Shown: one piece after another, positions 60,790 to 64,000 of the stretch
Numbering within the stretch: position 1 is the stretch's first letter
Layout of the letters: each line of letters opens with the position of its first letter
Source of the DNA: an uncultured Lachnospiraceae bacterium
GTDB taxonomy: Bacteria; Bacillota; Clostridia; Lachnospirales; Lachnospiraceae
DNA length: 64,000 bases
NCBI GenBank assembly: GCA_910577675.1
Contig: CAJTOR010000009.1
Coordinates: 33,563 to 97,562 of the forward strand
Direction: 5' to 3'
Notes under the pieces: generated by a model
The model's input: only the letters and a program-made list of their open reading frames with translations
Told to the model about the DNA's origin: nothing
Databases searched by the model: none
Program-made: the position numbers and the translations under genes

Positions 60790-61518
60790 CTATGCTCCCC
60801 CATAAGCCCTGCACACATCCTTTGCTGCCCCGAACATCTTTGTTTCCCCTCCTTCAAGCCAGAGTGCTTTTTTACAAATTTTCGTTACCTGTTCAGCAGA
60901 ATGCGAAACAAAGAGGACGGTTGCCCCGGAAGAAAGGATTTCCTGTATCCTGAAAAAACTCTTCTCCTGAAATTTATAATCGCCCACCGCAAGCACTTCA
61001 TCCAAGATCAGGATATCCGGAGTATTCATGGTGGCGATAGCAAAACCAAGCCTCGCCTTCATACCGGATGAATAATTTTTCAGCGGAATTTTTGTAAAAC
61101 CTTCTAACTCAGCGAACCGGATAATTTCCGCATATTTTTCCCGCATATATTCTCTGGAATATCCCAGGATTGCACCATTTAAATATACGTTTTCCTCCGC
61201 AGATAAATCATCATCAAAACCCGCTCCAAGTTCAATTAAAGGAGCGATGCACCCATTTGTTACTACTCTTCCTCTGGTCGGTTTTAATACCCCTGCGACC
61301 AATTTCAACAATGTACTTTTACCCGAACCATTCAAACCGATAATCCCCAGTGATTCTCCCCGGCATAGTTCAAACGAGATATTCTTCAACGCCCAGAATT
61401 CCTCAAACATTAATTGTTTTTTCAGCAAGCGGATCACATATTCCTTAATATTATCAATCCGTTCACTGCTCATATTGAACATCATGGATACATCTTCCAC
61501 TCTTATCATCTCATTCAT
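60790..61518 (-). CDS. Wzt-type ABC ATPase for polysaccharide or teichoic-acid export
   Basis: 242 aa. Walker A IIGLNGSGKST near 60-70, signature YSSGMKARLGFAIA, Walker B ILILDEVLAVGD and H-loop VSHSAEQV. The early segment MFNMSSERIDNIKEYVIRLL and GCIAPLIELGAGF are typical of the RfbE/TagH/Wzt group. There is no C-terminal carbohydrate-binding domain, so substrate end recognition would have to lie elsewhere. Starts 9 bp after the permease stop. ATG at 61518 follows GGGGAATCT. Confidence 0.9.
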   Translation of the reverse strand: MNEMIRVEDVSMMFNMSSERIDNIKEYVIRLLKKQLMFEEFWALKNISFELCRGESLGIIGLNGSGKSTLLKLVAGVLKPTRGRVVTNGCIAPLIELGAGFDDDLSAEENVYLNGAILGYSREYMREKYAEIIRFAELEGFTKIPLKNYSSGMKARLGFAIATMNTPDILILDEVLAVGDYKFQEKSFFRIQEILSSGATVLFVSHSAEQVTKICKKALWLEGGETKMFGAAKDVCRAYGGA

Positions 61519-61529
61519 CACAGATTCCC

Positions 61530-62318
61530 CTACACATAAAGAACGAACTTATCCTGTTTTCTGTAAAAAATACAGGTTCCCATTCCAAGCATTCCCAATG
61601 CGATAAAAAGACAGATTATGTTTTCCCGGATACCTGGAAATACTCCTTCCAGCACCAGGGTGCGCATATACTGCACATAATGGTACATGGGATTTATACG
61701 CATTATCTTCATTGCACTTTCTGGCAGAATCGTAACTGGGTAAAATATCGGTGTAAAATATGTCCACGCCAGCACAAAAACCCCATAAAAATGAGCAATA
61801 TCCCGGAAAAATACAGTTACTGCCGCCAATAAAAGCCCAAGCCCTGTCGAAAACAAAAATACATAAAAAACCGGAATGGGCAGCAAAAGCAGGCTCAGTT
61901 TAAACTCCACTTTCATAAGAAGCATCACCCCAAACATCGCAATCATGGAAAATCCCAGATTTACAAGACCGGATAATACTTTTGACAATGGAAAAAGATA
62001 CTTGGGTATGTATACCTTTTTCATCAATGACGCATTTCCGATAATGGCATAGAGGGCATTACTGGTTGTTTCCGAACAAAAGGAAAAAATAAGCGAACCC
62101 GACAGATAATAAATTGGAAAATGATCGATGTTCTGCTTAAACAGGGTAGAAAATACCACCGTGATCACTATCATCATCAAAAGCGGGTTTAACACCGTCC
62201 AGAGCATGCCAAGCACGGAACGCCGATAGCGCACTTTTATATCTCTTGAAACCAGATTACCCAGTAGGTTTTTATATTTTTTAAAAATCCCAATCCTTAA
62301 TTTTATTTCTGATATCAT
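61530..62318 (-). CDS. Wzm/TagG-type ABC permease for polysaccharide export
   Basis: 262 aa, six membrane helices. YKNLLGNLVSRDIKVRYRRSVLGMLWTVLNPL is the ABC-2 entry motif of Wzm/TagG/RfbA proteins; VFFRDIAHFYGVFVLAWTYFTPIFYPV and NPMYHYVQYMR are also typical. Its start overlaps the GT4 stop (ATGA). With the Wzt-like ATPase it forms a complete exporter, in addition to the Wzx flippase further down. Confidence 0.92.
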   Translation of the reverse strand: MISEIKLRIGIFKKYKNLLGNLVSRDIKVRYRRSVLGMLWTVLNPLLMMIVITVVFSTLFKQNIDHFPIYYLSGSLIFSFCSETTSNALYAIIGNASLMKKVYIPKYLFPLSKVLSGLVNLGFSMIAMFGVMLLMKVEFKLSLLLLPIPVFYVFLFSTGLGLLLAAVTVFFRDIAHFYGVFVLAWTYFTPIFYPVTILPESAMKIMRINPMYHYVQYMRTLVLEGVFPGIRENIICLFIALGMLGMGTCIFYRKQDKFVLYV

Positions 62319-63724
62319 TTTTCTGACCGTCCTTTTTGCAGGATTACCTGCCGATAAATCCGTTCCATCTTAGCCTCCACCCTCTCTTTGCTGTAAGCCT
62401 TTATCTTTTCCCTGTTGTATTTACCTTCGCGCGCCAAATCCTTTTTCCCGATGTATTGAATGGACTTTCTAAATCCTGCCACATCATCTGGCAAAATCAG
62501 TTTCCTGAAAGGACTTTCCCCAAGAAGCTCACGATTTCCCCTGATATCAGAAGCAATCACCGGCTTCGAAGCAGCCATGGCCTCCTGTAATGAGCGGGAT
62601 AATCCCTCCCGCCGGGAAGGAAGCACAAAAATATCACAAGCACTTAGAAAATCCCCGATATTGCTTTGATAACCCATTAAAAATACATGATCTTTTAAAC
62701 CGTATCTTAGGATCATTCTGCGAAGCCTAAAATATCCCCGACCTTTCCCGCAGATTATATAATAGATATCCTCACTTTTATCTTTGTCTTCCAAAACCTC
62801 TTTTCTTCCTCTCGCTGAAAGAGCACGTAAAATAATCTGATGATTTTTATTCCTGTTCAGTTCCCCGACGGAGAGCAGCAGAACCTGATTTTCACATATC
62901 CCCAATTTCCTTCTGATCCGCATCCGGGCTTCTTTATCAAGACAGTATGCCTCAAGGTCAATCCCTGTTCCCGGAACATGTTCCACAAGGCATCTCCCGT
63001 CCCGGCAGAAATGCTGTGCCCGTCTGTAATCTTCTAGATTAATTGTGATAAGCATGTCCGTACAGCGGGCGAGCAAACATTCTGCCGGATAATATAACAA
63101 CCAGTTAAATAGCGGTGCCCCTTTGTAAAAGTGAAACCCATGTGCTGTATAAATCACTTTACAGTGAGTTTTATTTCTCTTTTTTTCCACCTGTACCGCT
63201 GCTATTCTCGCAATTGCCCCTCCCATCGGTGTATGGCAGTGAATCAGACTGAAATCAGACTTTTGCAACAGCTTTTTCATCTGTCGGTAAGCCCGAACTA
63301 CCGCAGGTAAAGAAAACGGTGACCGCTCAAAATCAATTTGATGGCAGATTATCCCCGTGCCATACAACCTGTTATTGTCCTGCCCATACGCGGGTGTTTT
63401 AAAATTACTTGCATAATGTACCTCATAACCAAACTTTTGCAGGATGCGCACATTCCCCATCTCAAACTGCGGGAGAAAACCGCTAACGGTTGCGACGATC
63501 AAGGCTTTGGGCTTCATCTGTTTCTTTCCCCCGCTCCCATCCTCCCAATTCCCTGAACTTTTTAAATTTCTTTCTTTTGTTTCTTTTTTATTTTCTTTGT
63601 TTTCTATGTTATCTTTTTTAAGACTGATAAAGTATTTAAAATGGGATAATAATTTTTTTGCTAACAGGACTGTTCTTCTGATTGATCTTATATGTTTTTG
63701 GGATTGATTCGCTCTCCGTTCCAT
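62315..63724 (-). CDS. Family 4 glycosyltransferase, first gene of the glycan locus
   Basis: 469 aa by the longest frame. The GT-B enzyme itself starts around residue 70 (MKPKALIVATVSGFLPQFEM) with FSLIHCHTPMGGAIARIAA and YTAHGFHFYKGAPLFNW, and the donor site LPSRREGLSRSLQEAMAASKPVIASDIRGNREL. This is the WbdN/EpsD-like type. The first 69 residues are basic and low-complexity. The ATG at 63517 has a GGGGGAAAG site about 7 bp upstream, better than that of 63724, so the true protein may be 400 aa. A hairpin with T-run lies upstream. Confidence 0.85.
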   Translation of the reverse strand: MERRANQSQKHIRSIRRTVLLAKKLLSHFKYFISLKKDNIENKENKKETKERNLKSSGNWEDGSGGKKQMKPKALIVATVSGFLPQFEMGNVRILQKFGYEVHYASNFKTPAYGQDNNRLYGTGIICHQIDFERSPFSLPAVVRAYRQMKKLLQKSDFSLIHCHTPMGGAIARIAAVQVEKKRNKTHCKVIYTAHGFHFYKGAPLFNWLLYYPAECLLARCTDMLITINLEDYRRAQHFCRDGRCLVEHVPGTGIDLEAYCLDKEARMRIRRKLGICENQVLLLSVGELNRNKNHQIILRALSARGRKEVLEDKDKSEDIYYIICGKGRGYFRLRRMILRYGLKDHVFLMGYQSNIGDFLSACDIFVLPSRREGLSRSLQEAMAASKPVIASDIRGNRELLGESPFRKLILPDDVAGFRKSIQYIGKKDLAREGKYNREKIKAYSKERVEAKMERIYRQVILQKGRSEK

Positions 63725-63828
63725 AGATTAATATCTTTCTGTTTTTAAAATCGGATTATCATTAATATGGTTACTTTGGAACACGCAATTCCTTATGTTG
63801 TTAGAATTAATCTGTGTTTTCCGAATGC

Positions 63829-63898
63829 AAAAAACACCCAGGAATAGATACGCAAAAAGCTTTTTTTGTTGCTTTGTGCTACCTATTTCTGGGTGTTT
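63829..63898 (-). terminator. Terminator-like hairpin in the leader of the glycan locus
   Basis: Minus strand AAACACCCAG (with AATAG) pairs with CTATT-CCTGGGTGTTT over a 45-nt loop and runs on as TTTTTTGC. It lies between a possible -10 (TACAAT, 63922-63917) and the first gene. It either ends a gene outside the window or attenuates the locus. Confidence 0.6.
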
Positions 63899-63947
63899 AT
63901 ATGATTCTTCTATTTTATTGTACTCAAAAAAAACAGCGCTATTTACC

Positions 63948-64000
<53 letters not shown>

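Overview
The window looks like a chromosomal segment of an anaerobic Firmicute, most likely a member of the Clostridia close to Lachnospiraceae. Supporting this are the mcsA-mcsB-clpC/radA cluster led by a GntR regulator instead of CtsR, a Phe T-box in front of pheST, a lysine riboswitch in front of dapA-dapB, strong AGGAGG ribosome sites, sigma-A type promoters (TTGACA-17-TATAAT variants), and Lachnospiraceae-style secreted proteins carrying SH3, cohesin-like and cadherin-like domains. This taxonomic call is an inference, since no rRNA is present. Almost every gene is on the minus strand; only an integrase and typA are on the plus strand.

Layout. 1-4.6 kb: the N-terminal part of a DegT-type aminotransferase, a helicase with five helicase-associated repeats, and a 1.49-kb element made of a tyrosine recombinase gene bounded by perfect 32-bp inverted repeats. 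The element carries a consensus promoter that fires out through one repeat into the helicase, so it looks like an invertible promoter switch. 4.7-9.6 kb: a GldA/GldF/GldG-like ABC export operon with a DUF4340 protein. 9.8-15.6 kb: dapAB under a lysine riboswitch, a double-OB-fold SSB-like gene, typA and tRNA-Trp. 15.7-20.7 kb: a Crh/HPr-like protein, small unknown genes, a lipoprotein carboxypeptidase and radA. 20.8-25.6 kb: the GntR-mcsA-mcsB-clpC stress operon, in which McsB lacks several conserved kinase residues. 25.7-34.5 kb: two secreted wall-associated proteins and pheST. 34.5-38.1 kb: a McrBC type IV restriction system with an XRE regulator.

38.1-63.7 kb is one large minus-strand surface-glycan locus. 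In transcription order it holds a GT4 glycosyltransferase, a Wzm/Wzt-type ABC exporter, GT4 enzymes (one pair separate and one pair fused), two large polytopic membrane proteins, two GT2/DUF2304 pairs, another GT2, a Wzx-type flippase, a GT11 fucosyltransferase, an Fkp-like fucokinase/GDP-fucose pyrophosphorylase (interrupted by an in-frame stop), an arabinose-5-phosphate isomerase, a HAD phosphatase, a GT2, a FucU mutarotase and an O-acyltransferase.

The most striking feature is that the glycan locus carries several simple-sequence tracts of the type used for slipped-strand phase variation. These are C9 in the acyltransferase (currently out of frame), C9 in the GT11 enzyme (in frame), C11 in a DUF2304 gene (three alternative tails), and a tetranucleotide CTGT tract of at least 13 copies running off the right edge. 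With the invertible promoter at the left end, this suggests a genome region built for rapid surface switching, flanking a restriction system. A second hypothesis is that the A5P isomerase, HAD phosphatase, FucU and Fkp genes form a route to GDP-D-arabinose, the 6-nor analogue of GDP-L-fucose. A third novelty is a 55-bp repeat with 12-bp terminal inverted repeats that sits on the stop codons of typA and mcsB.
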